Positions 43,830 through 53,520 of a stretch of 64,000 bases of DNA are shown in pieces. The stretch lies in NCBI GenBank assembly GCA_041521345.1, contig JBGOHB010000013.1; one strand, written 5' to 3'. The notes beneath the pieces are model-generated. The model was not told where the DNA came from, made no database searches, and saw nothing but the letters and a program-made list of their open reading frames with translations. Positions within the stretch are counted from its first letter, which is position 1. Every line of letters begins with the position of its first letter. The position numbers were made by a program, and so were the translations under genes. Source of the DNA: Virgibacillus_N oceani_A. Its GTDB lineage: Bacteria; Bacillota; Bacilli; Bacillales; Amphibacillaceae.

Positions 43830-44612
43830 TCATTCACCTTTATATACAGGTTTTCTTTTTTCACGGAAAGCTTGCAGCCCTTCCAAACGATCCTTTGTTG
43901 GTATCGTTTCTTTATAAGCAAGATGTTCTATAGTGAGACCTGCGGAAAGATCTGTTTGCATACCATGATTAATAGCTGTCTTTGCTTGTTTTAATGCTAT
44001 TGGGCCATTACTGGCGACTTTTTCAGCCATCTGTAAAGCGGTTTCAAGAACAGATTCATTCTCTGCAATTCCCTCAACAAGTCCTATGGATAATGCTTCT
44101 TCTGCTGTAATAGCTGATGCAGTATAAATAAGCCGCTTTGCTTGTCCCGGGCCGACTAAACGGGGCAGACGCTGTGTTCCACCCGCTCCCGGGATAATAG
44201 CAAGTGAGGTTTCGGTTAATCCCATTTTAACGTTTTTACCAGCAATACGAAGATCACATGCTAAAGCAAGTTCAAGTCCTCCGCCGAAAGCTACCCCGTT
44301 CAAGGCCGCGATCACAGGCACTTTTATTTTTTCAACCAGCGTAACCGTTTCACCTATATTTTTTACTGCTTCAATTACCTGAGCTTCAGACATTCCTTTT
44401 CTTTCTTTTAAATCAGCTCCGGCACAAAAAGCCTTTTCGCCGTTTCCGGTAATCACTGCACAATACACAGCCGGATCATTTTCTATGTCATGGACTGCCT
44501 TAGCCAAACCTGCCAATAAAGATTTTGACATGGCATTGGCCGCTTCAGGCCGATTAAGCGTAATCAGGCCAATATGATCATCCACTTTCTTATAATCTAT
44601 CAGTTGAGTCAT
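43830..44612 (-). CDS. yngF: Enoyl-CoA hydratase (YngF-like)
   Basis: Crotonase-fold enzyme (260 aa) hydrating 2-enoyl-CoA; in the leucine pathway, methylglutaconyl-CoA. The oxyanion hole parts FCAGADLKER and ALNGVAFGGGLELALACDLRI and the catalytic Glu in LTETSLAIIPGAGGTQRLPR are visible. GGGGAGG is 5 bases before ATG 44612; the longer frame to 44660 is not supported. 18 bases separate it from yngE. Confidence 0.93.
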   Translation of the reverse strand: MTQLIDYKKVDDHIGLITLNRPEAANAMSKSLLAGLAKAVHDIENDPAVYCAVITGNGEKAFCAGADLKERKGMSEAQVIEAVKNIGETVTLVEKIKVPVIAALNGVAFGGGLELALACDLRIAGKNVKMGLTETSLAIIPGAGGTQRLPRLVGPGQAKRLIYTASAITAEEALSIGLVEGIAENESVLETALQMAEKVASNGPIALKQAKTAINHGMQTDLSAGLTIEHLAYKETIPTKDRLEGLQAFREKRKPVYKGE

Positions 44613-44699
44613 TTTTACCTCCCCGCGATTTAAATGATAATTCTTATATAAAATCCTCATACAGCTTCTTTCCTTTGAGGAGCTGTTCCCGGCAGCTAA

Positions 44700-44909
44700 T
44701 TAATCAATAACTGCAATAACATCGCCTTCATTCACAAAATCCCCTTCATTCACCTTTAATTCAGTAACTGTACCTGCCTTTTCCGCAGCAATTGGGATTT
44801 CCATTTTCATTGATTCCAGAATGACAACATCCTGATCAGTTTCGACTTTATCTCCCTCTTTTATATTTACTTTCCATACGTTTCCTGCCATGTTTGCCTT
44901 TAATTCCAT
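44700..44909 (-). CDS. yngHB: Biotin carrier protein (YngHB-like)
   Basis: A 69-residue stand-alone biotinyl/lipoyl domain. The biotinylation site is Lys in ILESMKMEIPI. It shuttles carboxybiotin from the carboxylase (yngH, 12 bases upstream) to the carboxyltransferase (yngE). Such a separate, very short carrier is characteristic of this Bacillus operon. Confidence 0.93.
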   Translation of the reverse strand: MELKANMAGNVWKVNIKEGDKVETDQDVVILESMKMEIPIAAEKAGTVTELKVNEGDFVNEGDVIAVID

Positions 44910-44921
44910 CAGTTATTCCTC

Positions 44922-46277
44922 CTAATTTGTTTTTGCTAAAGGTAAATAATGTTTTTGAACAAAATCTGTCGTCGTATTCCCTATCTTAAATTCTTCATGA
45001 TCAACAACTTTTAAAAGCATGGGAATATTCGTTTTTATCCCTTCTATTTTATATTGCAGCAAAGCGTCTTTCAATAAAGAAATAGCTTCCTGCCTTGTAT
45101 CGCCTTTGACAATCAGTTTGCCTATCATTGGATCATAAAAAGGTGTAACATCAACATCTTCTGTTACCGATAGCTCATTTCGAATGAAATCTCCCTTTGG
45201 TTCTTCAAACTTTGATAGATATCCTGGAGAAGGAAAAAATGTTACCGGATCTTCCGCATAAATACGCGCTTCAATGGAATGCCCATTTATTTTTATATCT
45301 TTCTGTTCTATTTTTAGGGGCTTACCCTGGGCAATTTTTAACTGTTGTTCCACAATATCAACACCTGTAATTTCTTCTGTTACAGGATGTTCCACTTGTA
45401 TTCTCGTATTCATTTCAAGAAAGTAATAATTTTCATTTTCATCTACCAGAAATTCAATCGTACCTGCATTTGTATAATGCAGTGCTCTAGCAGCAGATAC
45501 CGCAGCCTCTCCCATTGCCTTTCTCGTTTCTTGTGAAATAAAGGAAGAGGGTGCTTCTTCAATTACTTTCTGGTTTCTGCGTTGAACCGAACACTCACGC
45601 TCGAATAAATGAATGGCATTTCCATGTTCATCAGCCAACAGCTGTATTTCAATATGACGGGCGTTTTCCAGTTTTTTCTCCAAAAACATGGATCCATCAC
45701 CAAAAAATGTTAGAGCACGTTTCGAATTACTTTCAAATGCTTTAGTTAATTCATCATCAGATTTTACTACCTGCATGCCAATACCGCCGCCTCCTGCAGA
45801 AGCTTTAAGCATAATTGGATAGCCTATTTTGTGAGCTGTTTCAATCGCTTCCTCCAGTGAATCTACCCCTCCGTCAGTACCTGGCACTACTGGAACGCCT
45901 GCTTCTTTCATTGTCTTTCTGGCAGCAATTTTACTGCCCATCTGTCTCATTACTTCACTGGAAGGACCAATAAAAATAAGTCCTTCATTCTGGCATCTCT
46001 GAACGAATTCCCCGTTTTCACTTAAAAACCCGTAACCGGGATGGATGGCATCTGCACCTGCATCTTTTGCAATAGATATAATTTTATCCACATTTAAATA
46101 GCTTTCATTTACACGGGGCGGCCCAATAAGTTGACTTTCATCCGCTATCTTAACATAGGGCGCTTGTTGATCAGCTTCAGAATAAACTGCTACTGTTTTA
46201 ATTCCAAGATTCTGGCAGGTACGGATAATGCGCGCAGCAATCTCCCCTCGATTCGCTATAAGTATTTTTTGAATCAT
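44922..46277 (-). CDS. yngH: Biotin carboxylase subunit (YngH-like)
   Basis: ATP-grasp biotin carboxylase (451 aa). It begins IQKILIANRGEIAARIIRT, the family start; GGGGIGMQVV is the ATP-binding Gly loop; EMNTRIQVEHPVTEEITG holds metal and bicarbonate ligands. AGGAGG lies 6 bases before ATG 46277, so the longer frame to 46340 was rejected. It carries no fused biotin domain; that is supplied by the next gene. Confidence 0.93.
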   Translation of the reverse strand: MIQKILIANRGEIAARIIRTCQNLGIKTVAVYSEADQQAPYVKIADESQLIGPPRVNESYLNVDKIISIAKDAGADAIHPGYGFLSENGEFVQRCQNEGLIFIGPSSEVMRQMGSKIAARKTMKEAGVPVVPGTDGGVDSLEEAIETAHKIGYPIMLKASAGGGGIGMQVVKSDDELTKAFESNSKRALTFFGDGSMFLEKKLENARHIEIQLLADEHGNAIHLFERECSVQRRNQKVIEEAPSSFISQETRKAMGEAAVSAARALHYTNAGTIEFLVDENENYYFLEMNTRIQVEHPVTEEITGVDIVEQQLKIAQGKPLKIEQKDIKINGHSIEARIYAEDPVTFFPSPGYLSKFEEPKGDFIRNELSVTEDVDVTPFYDPMIGKLIVKGDTRQEAISLLKDALLQYKIEGIKTNIPMLLKVVDHEEFKIGNTTTDFVQKHYLPLAKTN

Positions 46278-46385
46278 GAACTTCCTCCTAACTGAAACAC
46301 TTTTATTATCATTTATTCTTTTTACTTGAAGTACTTCCACAAACGCAATATGCTTTGGAAATTATAAGAAACATGCAAGTTGAAA

Positions 46386-47528
46386 CTAGCAACCTAGTTG
46401 TCTTGCAATTACAAGCCGCTGTATCTCCGATGTACCTTCGCCGATTTCCAATAATTTTGCATCTCGCAAATATCTTTCCACTTCATATTCACGCATGTAG
46501 CCATAACCTCCATGAATCTGGATTGCTTGGTTTGCTGCACGGAATGCCGTTTCAGTTGCATAGAGTTTAGCGTATGCTGCTTCTTTACTGAATGGCTTTT
46601 CCTGATCCTTTAACCACGCTGCCTTGTGCACCATGTTCCTGGCTAATTCAACTTCCATTGACATATCTGCCAGTTTAAATTGAATGGACTGGAAGCTTGA
46701 AATAGATTTTCCGAACTGTTTTCTCTCTTTCGCATAGCTAAGCGCCTTATCCAGTGAAGCTTGTGCTATGCCTAAACCTAATGCCGCGATGGAAATCCTG
46801 CCCCCATCCAGGGTATACAAAAATTGCTTAAAACCTTTATCTGGATCACCAAGCAAATTTTCTTGCGGGACTCGGACATTATCTAACACGATTTCGGCTG
46901 TATCGGAACCACGCACCCCCATCTTATCATAATTACTTGTGATCGTTAGACCTTCACTATCTGATGGAACAATGATTGCCGATATAATATTTTTGCCATT
47001 AGCCTGCTTTCCGGTGACAGCGGTTACAATAATGGTTTCGGCAAAACCTGCGTTGGTAATAAAGCATTTTTCCCCATTAATAATGAAATCATCGCCATCT
47101 TCCACTGCAGTTGTCTTTGTTCCGCCTGCATCAGATCCGGCATTTGGTTCGGTTAAACCAAAAGACCCTAACGCTTTGCCGCTTGCCAGTGGTGTTAAAT
47201 AATTCTTTTTCTGAGCTTCTGTTCCAAAATAATAAATCGGGCTGGCTCCTAATGAAACAGCAGCGGCATAACTCAAACCGGTGCTTCCACAAATACGGCC
47301 AATTTCTTCTACAGCCAAAGCATAAGACAAAGTATCCCCGTTTGAGCCTCCAAACTCCTCGGGAAACGGAATACCCAATAATCCCAGTTCTCCCATTTGG
47401 TCAAAGATTTCCACCGGAAATTTTGCTTCTTTGTCAATTTCAATTGCTTTTGGCTGAATTGTATCTTCCGCAAAATCCCTCACCATTTTTTTTATCATAA
47501 GTTGTTCTTTCGTTAATTCGAAGTTCAT
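46386..47528 (-). CDS. yngJ: Acyl-CoA dehydrogenase (YngJ-like)
   Basis: FAD enzyme (380 aa) oxidising acyl-CoA, probably isovaleryl-CoA given the operon. FGLTEPNAGSDAGG, ITNAG and the catalytic Glu region in QIHGGYGYMREYEVERYLRDAKLLEIGEGTSEIQR (positions about 337-371; outline) are intact. First gene of the operon, directly behind the TetR operator. Confidence 0.93.
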   Translation of the reverse strand: MNFELTKEQLMIKKMVRDFAEDTIQPKAIEIDKEAKFPVEIFDQMGELGLLGIPFPEEFGGSNGDTLSYALAVEEIGRICGSTGLSYAAAVSLGASPIYYFGTEAQKKNYLTPLASGKALGSFGLTEPNAGSDAGGTKTTAVEDGDDFIINGEKCFITNAGFAETIIVTAVTGKQANGKNIISAIIVPSDSEGLTITSNYDKMGVRGSDTAEIVLDNVRVPQENLLGDPDKGFKQFLYTLDGGRISIAALGLGIAQASLDKALSYAKERKQFGKSISSFQSIQFKLADMSMEVELARNMVHKAAWLKDQEKPFSKEAAYAKLYATETAFRAANQAIQIHGGYGYMREYEVERYLRDAKLLEIGEGTSEIQRLVIARQLGC

Positions 47529-47552
47529 ATTTTTCCTCCTGTATAAATGTTG

Positions 47553-47570
47553 AGACCGACCAGTCGGTCT
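47553..47570. promoter_or_regulatory. TetR-family operator before the acyl-CoA operon
   Basis: AGACCGAC-CA-GTCGGTCT, a perfect 8-bp inverted repeat with a 2-base centre, 25 bases upstream of yngJ and directly after the tetR gene. Typical of FadR/BkdR-like TetR operators. Confidence 0.75.
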
Positions 47571-47590
47571 GATACTGGCTTAAAAAAAGC

Positions 47591-48214
47591 TTACTTTAAA
47601 AAGAAAGGCTTTTCAATTAATAAGTCCATATATCCTGCACTTGAAATAGATTCCGGTTCTAAGATAGCACTTAAAATTAAATCCATATATATATCCCCAA
47701 TTTCATCAATCGTATTTTCTCCATCTGGCTGGTACCATTTATATGTCCAGTTAACCATCCCCAGTACAGCCATAGCTGTTATTTCAATCGGAAGATCCTG
47801 GCGGAATTCCCCGTTCTTTTTCCCCTCACTGATTACTTGAACGATCATTTGTCTAAATTGATCTCTTTTCTTTTTAATTTTTATTTCATATTCCGGTTTC
47901 AAATATTTATTTTCCTGGTAGAATACAGCAAGATGGGCTTTATACAGGTCGAATACTTTCACAAAATCCTTTATAATAGCTTGTAACTTTTTCGTTGGTG
48001 ATTCATAAGTACTATTTGCGATCATTGCTTTTTGGATTACATGTGTGATGAATGTATCGTGTATAACATACAATAATTCATCCTTTGATGAAAAATGGTG
48101 ATAAAAACCACCCTTGGAGGTTCCTGCTTCTTTTACAATTTGATTTACGGAAACCCCATGAAACCCATACTTTTCAAATAAATTTAACGAAGATTGAACA
48201 ATCTCTTCACGCAA
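47591..48214 (-). CDS. TetR-family regulator of acyl-CoA degradation
   Basis: A 207-residue repressor. N-terminal helix-turn-helix domain (FEKYGFHGVSVNQIVKEAGTSKGGFYHHFSSKDEL; residues about 13-47, outline) and a C-terminal helical ligand pocket, as in FadR (YsiA). It starts at TTG 48214. Located 62 bases before yngJ with the operator between, so it most likely senses acyl-CoA and controls both itself and the operon. Confidence 0.85.
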   Translation of the reverse strand: MREEIVQSSLNLFEKYGFHGVSVNQIVKEAGTSKGGFYHHFSSKDELLYVIHDTFITHVIQKAMIANSTYESPTKKLQAIIKDFVKVFDLYKAHLAVFYQENKYLKPEYEIKIKKKRDQFRQMIVQVISEGKKNGEFRQDLPIEITAMAVLGMVNWTYKWYQPDGENTIDEIGDIYMDLILSAILEPESISSAGYMDLLIEKPFFLK

Positions 48215-48328
48215 ACCCGCTATATTCCCACTCCTTTCTCAAATTAATACTTAGTTTACCATTTTATTCTGAATCTATAAAGAGTTTGAAAGGAATTTTT
48301 TGTAAGCCTTATCAACTTTTTTGCAAAT

Positions 48329-48355
48329 TGACAGGAAGATTTAATCTTCCTGTCC
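48329..48355 (-). terminator. Terminator of parE-parC
   Basis: GACAGGAAGAT / ATCTTCCTGTC with the parC stop codon inside the loop, followed on the minus strand by AATTTGCAAAAAAG. Confidence 0.6.
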
Positions 48356-50794
48356 GTTGTCAAAAGGCTTTTCATATAAAGCTTCTTTCCATACTTCCAC
48401 TACTTCTCCCTGATTATCTGAATCAATAACAAACGATCCATTACTCTGCTTGTCACTTAAAGGGAATTCAAGCGGGAATAAGGAAGAGCTATCTCCTTCA
48501 TTTGTTAAAAAGCGTATCGTATTATTTTCATGTACCAGGAAGAAACCTATGACACGATGGGGCTTTCTTTTTAATTCCCTTAGCATCAGCTTTCCTCTTT
48601 TTGCCCTGCTGGTTTTTTCCATTTCTTTTAATTTCATTCGTTTAATAGCACCACGCTGTGTGATGAGGACGATTGATGGTTCGGAAAGTTCATCAAAAGT
48701 ATGGGCACTTACTACGTAATCTTCACCTTTCAAATTAATGGCTTTAACCCCTGTTGCACGCTGACCAACTACATTAACCTCTGTTTCGTGATACCAAAGT
48801 CCATATCCTTTATTAGACGTAATGAAGATATCAGAATAACCATTTGTCTGACATACATTGACCACTTCATCATCATCTTTTAAGTTTAGTGCAATCAATG
48901 CTTTGGAATATCTTTGTGCATCATAAAGCTTCATTTCACTTCGCTTAACCATTCCATTTTTACTGAAGAATATTAAATACTCATCTGCTTCAAACTTCCT
49001 GACTGGGATACATTTAACAATTCGTTCATCTTTTTCAATTGGCACGATATTGGATACATGCTGGCCCAGATCTTTCCAGCGTATTTCAGAAAGTTTATGG
49101 ACCGGTAAACATATATAATTACCTTTATTCGTAAATAACAAAACAGTGTCCGTGGTGTTTAGCTCCAATAATCCAACGACATGATCATTATCTTTAATGG
49201 CAAAATCCTGTCCATTTGACGCTCCATAAGATCGCAAGCTGGTTCTTTTCATGTAACCATCTTTTGTTACCGAAACAAGGACATCTTCTCTTGGAACAAC
49301 GACCTCAATATCTATTTTCAGTTCTTCAATTTCATCTTCAATTATTGTTCTTCTTGGGTCTCCAAACCTTTTTTTGATCTGCCTTAAATCTTTCTTTATC
49401 GTCTGAAGCAGCTTTTTGTCGCTATTCAAAACAGCTTCCAACTCATTAATTTGCTTCTTTAGCTCATCCGCTTCTTGTTCCAATGATTTTATATCTGTAT
49501 TTGTTAAACGGTAAAGCTGTAATGTAACAATGGCTTCAGCTTGTTTTTCCGAAAAACCAAATTTTGACATGATGCTGTTTTTTGCATCCTTTTTATCTTT
49601 CGATGCGCGAATGGTTGCAATTAATTCATCTAAAATGGAAATGGCTTTTATTAAGCCTTCTACAATATGAGCCCGGTTCTTCGCTTTATTTAAATCATAG
49701 GTTGATTGTCTAATAACAACTTGTTTCTGATGCTCGATATAAGCATCGATCAGATTGGGAAGGGATAATAGTTTTGGTGTTTTGTCCTGAATAGCTACCA
49801 TATTGAAATGGTATGTAATTTGCAGGTCTGTATTTTTAAATAAATAATTTAATACACCCTCACTATTAACTCCTTTCTTGAGTTCAATGACTACTCTAAG
49901 CCCCGTGCGATCCGTTTCATCCCGTACTTCGGCAATTCCTTCCACTTTTCTGTCAATACGCAGCTCATCCATTTTTTTAACCATTGTTGCTTTATTTACT
50001 TCATAAGGAATTTCGTCAATAATAATTTGCTCACGGCTGCCGCGTATATTTTCTATTCTCGTCTTTCCGCGAACGACAATTTTCCCCTTGCCTGTTTCAT
50101 ATGCCTCTTTTATTCCTTTTTTCCCCTGTATGATCCCACCTGTAGGAAAATCTGGTCCTTTCAGTACTTGGATTAGCTGATCTACTCCACAATTTGGAGT
50201 ATCTATTTTCATGATTACCGCATCAATTGCTTCAGACAGGTTGTGCGGCGGAATATCCGTGGCATACCCTGCAGAAATACCTGTTGAACCATTAACAAGA
50301 AGTCCCGGAAATTTAGAAGGCAGCACGACAGGTTCTAATAATGTATCGTCAAAGTTTGGTATAAAATCTACCGTTTCTTTATCAATATCCCGCAGCAGTT
50401 CAGATGAAATATTTGCCAGTCTGGCTTCTGTATAACGCATTGCTGCCGGTGGATCTCCGTCAATACTCCCGTTATTTCCGTGCATTTCAATCAGCACATT
50501 ACGTATTTTCCAATCCTGGCTTAGTCTTACCATGGCCTCGTAAACGGAAGAATCTCCGTGCGGATGGTAATTCCCTATTACTGTTCCTACGGTCTTTGCG
50601 GATTTACGGAAGTTTTTATCAAACGTATTTCCTTCCTGATGCATTGCATATAGTATTCTTCTTTGTACTGGCTTTAATCCGTCTCGTGCATCCGGTAATG
50701 CTCTATCTTGAATAATATATTTACTGTATCTTCCAAATCGATCACCAATTACTTCTTCTAAAGGAAGGTCCAGATAAGTTTCTGATTGTGGCAA
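48341..50794 (-). CDS. parC: DNA topoisomerase IV subunit A
   Basis: Cuts and rejoins DNA to decatenate daughter chromosomes (817 aa). The active-site Tyr is in MRYTEARLA, the QRDR GDSSVYEAM keeps Ser and Glu at the quinolone-contact positions, and the C-terminal beta-pinwheel (from about 500) is present. I chose TTG 50794, 7 bases after GGGGGG, over TTG 50809. It follows parE by 20 bases. Confidence 0.96.
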   Translation of the reverse strand: MPQSETYLDLPLEEVIGDRFGRYSKYIIQDRALPDARDGLKPVQRRILYAMHQEGNTFDKNFRKSAKTVGTVIGNYHPHGDSSVYEAMVRLSQDWKIRNVLIEMHGNNGSIDGDPPAAMRYTEARLANISSELLRDIDKETVDFIPNFDDTLLEPVVLPSKFPGLLVNGSTGISAGYATDIPPHNLSEAIDAVIMKIDTPNCGVDQLIQVLKGPDFPTGGIIQGKKGIKEAYETGKGKIVVRGKTRIENIRGSREQIIIDEIPYEVNKATMVKKMDELRIDRKVEGIAEVRDETDRTGLRVVIELKKGVNSEGVLNYLFKNTDLQITYHFNMVAIQDKTPKLLSLPNLIDAYIEHQKQVVIRQSTYDLNKAKNRAHIVEGLIKAISILDELIATIRASKDKKDAKNSIMSKFGFSEKQAEAIVTLQLYRLTNTDIKSLEQEADELKKQINELEAVLNSDKKLLQTIKKDLRQIKKRFGDPRRTIIEDEIEELKIDIEVVVPREDVLVSVTKDGYMKRTSLRSYGASNGQDFAIKDNDHVVGLLELNTTDTVLLFTNKGNYICLPVHKLSEIRWKDLGQHVSNIVPIEKDERIVKCIPVRKFEADEYLIFFSKNGMVKRSEMKLYDAQRYSKALIALNLKDDDEVVNVCQTNGYSDIFITSNKGYGLWYHETEVNVVGQRATGVKAINLKGEDYVVSAHTFDELSEPSIVLITQRGAIKRMKLKEMEKTSRAKRGKLMLRELKRKPHRVIGFFLVHENNTIRFLTNEGDSSSLFPLEFPLSDKQSNGSFVIDSDNQGEVVEVWKEALYEKPFDNGQED

Positions 50795-50814
50795 ACCAAT
50801 TCCCCCCAATTACC

Positions 50815-52773
50815 TCAAGCTTCAGTATGAATTTTTTCATTTTCCAATATATTGTCATCTTCCACCATGCCAAATTCAACATTGCCTTCAATCCATTTTC
50901 TCCTTGGAGCTACTTTATCCCCCATTAACGTCGTAACTCTGCGGTCTGCTCTGGCAAGATCTTCCAAGGTTACGCGGATTAATGTGCGCGTTTCTGGATT
51001 CATCGTTGTTTCCCACAGCTGGTCTGCATTCATTTCACCCAGCCCTTTATAGCGTTGAATAATATATCCATTTTTAAATTTTTTCACTGCCTCTTCCCTT
51101 TCCTTTTCATTCCAGGCATAAACAATTTGTTCTTTTTTTCCTTTCCCTTTAGAAATTTTATAGAGCGGCGGGAGAGCAATAAATATTTTTCCTATTTCCA
51201 CAAGCTGCCGCATATATCTGTAAAAAAACGTGAGTAACAGCACTTGAATGTGAGCTCCGTCGGTATCTGCATCAGTCATAATAATTATTTTATCATACTG
51301 CACATCTTTTAAGTCGAAATCTCCACCAACTCCTGCACCTACTGTATGAATAATGGTGGATATTTCCTCGTTCTTAAAAACATCTTCCAATTTCGCTTTC
51401 TCCGTATTTATTACTTTACCCCTTAGTGGAAGCACAGCTTGAAACTTACGGTCTCTTCCTTGCTTTGCAGATCCGCCTGCAGAGTCCCCTTCAACTAGAT
51501 ATAATTCATTTTTCTTAGCGTTTCTTGACTGGGCAGGTGTTAGCTTTCCGCTCAATAAAGCATCTTTCCTCCGTTTTTTCTTGCCTGTTCTGGCATCTTC
51601 CCGCGCTTTACGAGCAGCTTCTCGGGCTTCTTTAGCTTTCACCGACTTTTTAATTAACAGACCGGCAATGTCGCCATTTTCCTCCAAAAAGTAGGAGAGC
51701 CCTTCCGAAACTGCAGCGTCCACGCCAGAGCGTGCCTCTGTTGTCCCGAGCTTCCCTTTTGTCTGACCTTCAAACTGAAGTTTTTCTTCCGTAATGCGGA
51801 CAGAAACAATCGCTGTTAAGCCTTCTCTTATATCTGTGCCCTCAAGATTTTTATCCTTTTCCTTTAGGAGACCTGCTTTCCTTGCATAATCATTGAATGC
51901 TCTTGTAATGGCAGTTCTCGCACCGGATTCATGTGTACCGCCATCTTTTGTGCGTACATGGTTTACAAAGGAAAGCATATTTTCTGCATATCCATCATTA
52001 AACTGAAACGCAAAATCTACTTCGATATCCTGATGCTCCCCGTCAAAGGATACAACCTGATGCAGTGAGTCCTTATCTTCGTTCAAATAGTCAACAAATG
52101 ATTTAAGACCTTCGGGATATTCATAAGTTTCTTGCACTTCATTTCTTTCATCAATGACTTCTATTTTCAAGCCCTTTAATAGAAAAGCTGATTCCCTTAA
52201 CCTTTCCGAAAGTATCTCAAAATCGTAGTTGGTTACTGAAAAAATACTTGTATCAGGTTTAAAATGAATCGTCGTGCCTTTTTTTCTCGTTGCCCCCTTC
52301 TTTTCAAGGGAACCAACCGGTTTACCTCCGTTTTCAAAACGCTGATAATACGTATTGCCCTCCCGGTGAATGGTTACTTCAAGCCACTCGGAAAGCGCGT
52401 TTACTACAGAAGCACCTACACCATGCAGACCGCCGCTGGTTTTATATCCGCCCTGACCGAATTTTCCTCCTGCATGAAGTACCGTGAATATTACTTCAGT
52501 AGTTGGAACCCCTGTCTTGTGCATCCCCGTGGGAATTCCCCGGCCATTATCCACCACAGAAATACTATTATCTTTATGTATGGTTACCTTAATAAAATTA
52601 CCATACCCAGCTAACGCTTCATCAACTGCATTATCAACAATTTCAAACACTAAATGGTGCAAACCGCGTAAGTCAGTACTGCCAATATACATACCAGGTC
52701 TTTTTCTTACAGCATCAAGTCCTTCTAAAACTTGAATCGAATCATCCGAGTATTGCGTTGTTTTTTGATTCAA
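50815..52773 (-). CDS. parE: DNA topoisomerase IV subunit B
   Basis: ATPase subunit (652 aa). GHKL ATP-binding parts: NAVDEALAGYG, VVDNGRGIPTGMH, GGLHGVGASVVNALS; TOPRIM with EGDSAGGSAKQGRD and DADTDGAHI. Starts with TTG 52773 behind AAAGGAGCAGG. First gene of parE-parC. GyrB is similar, but the short C-terminus and pairing with parC decide the call. Confidence 0.96.
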   Translation of the reverse strand: MNQKTTQYSDDSIQVLEGLDAVRKRPGMYIGSTDLRGLHHLVFEIVDNAVDEALAGYGNFIKVTIHKDNSISVVDNGRGIPTGMHKTGVPTTEVIFTVLHAGGKFGQGGYKTSGGLHGVGASVVNALSEWLEVTIHREGNTYYQRFENGGKPVGSLEKKGATRKKGTTIHFKPDTSIFSVTNYDFEILSERLRESAFLLKGLKIEVIDERNEVQETYEYPEGLKSFVDYLNEDKDSLHQVVSFDGEHQDIEVDFAFQFNDGYAENMLSFVNHVRTKDGGTHESGARTAITRAFNDYARKAGLLKEKDKNLEGTDIREGLTAIVSVRITEEKLQFEGQTKGKLGTTEARSGVDAAVSEGLSYFLEENGDIAGLLIKKSVKAKEAREAARKAREDARTGKKKRRKDALLSGKLTPAQSRNAKKNELYLVEGDSAGGSAKQGRDRKFQAVLPLRGKVINTEKAKLEDVFKNEEISTIIHTVGAGVGGDFDLKDVQYDKIIIMTDADTDGAHIQVLLLTFFYRYMRQLVEIGKIFIALPPLYKISKGKGKKEQIVYAWNEKEREEAVKKFKNGYIIQRYKGLGEMNADQLWETTMNPETRTLIRVTLEDLARADRRVTTLMGDKVAPRRKWIEGNVEFGMVEDDNILENEKIHTEA

Positions 52774-53023
52774 GCTATTCCTGCTCCTTTCAATTATAAG
52801 CGTGCATGATTTCTATGATATTAACATTTTAGTTCATGTTGAGCCTATTGTTATCGTAAATCAAAAATAATCCCTAATTCCAATAATTTATTCTGCGTGT
52901 CACGAACATGCTATTTAGTATACTATATATGAAAGATGCTTGTATAGCATATCAAAGCCAGAGGTGTAGCTGAATCTATCAAATAATATTAAAAAAAGGG
53001 AAACCAGGTTTATTTTAAGACCT

Positions 53024-53057
53024 ATTAAAAAAGGATGACATGAGGCTGTCACCCTTA
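53024..53057 (-). terminator. Terminator of yneT
   Basis: On the minus strand AAGGGTGAC / GTCATCCTT, then TTTTTTAA. Confidence 0.82.
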
Positions 53058-53064
53058 TCCTGAC

Positions 53065-53484
53065 TTATTTTTTTACTAATACAGCATGCAGGACTTTAAT
53101 ACAAAGATCCATGATTACGGTAAAATCGCGTTCAGTCAGGTAATCATATGCTTCCTGGTTTACAACCCCCTGTTGTGCCCAGAAAACTCGGCAATTCGTT
53201 TTGGCTGCGTCTTTTGCTATTTCCGGCAGAACTTCCGGTCTTCTGAACACATTAATAATGTCCACATCCTCCGGCAGGTCTTCCAGCGCAGCATAAGCCT
53301 TCTCGCCAAGCACTTCATCAACACTAGGATTAACCGGAACAATTTTATATCCATTTTCCTGCATCATTTTAGAAATCTGGTAAGATGTTCTGTCGGGGTT
53401 ATTTGATAATCCTACTACCGCAATTGTTTTTGCCGATTCCAATATTTCTTTTATTTTTTCATTTGAAGGGTTTTCCCAAGCCAT
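53065..53484 (-). CDS. yneT: CoA-binding protein (YneT-like)
   Basis: A 139-residue Rossmann protein of the CoA-binding family: IAVVGLSNNPDRTSYQIS near the start, IVPVNPSVDEVLGEKAYA, VDIINVFRRPE and CRVFWAQQGVVN. Function unknown. Its position next to parE agrees with the B. subtilis order. Confidence 0.9.
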   Translation of the reverse strand: MAWENPSNEKIKEILESAKTIAVVGLSNNPDRTSYQISKMMQENGYKIVPVNPSVDEVLGEKAYAALEDLPEDVDIINVFRRPEVLPEIAKDAAKTNCRVFWAQQGVVNQEAYDYLTERDFTVIMDLCIKVLHAVLVKK

Positions 53485-53520
53485 ATATACTGCCTCCTTA
53501 AATTTTTTAATTTGAAAGGT

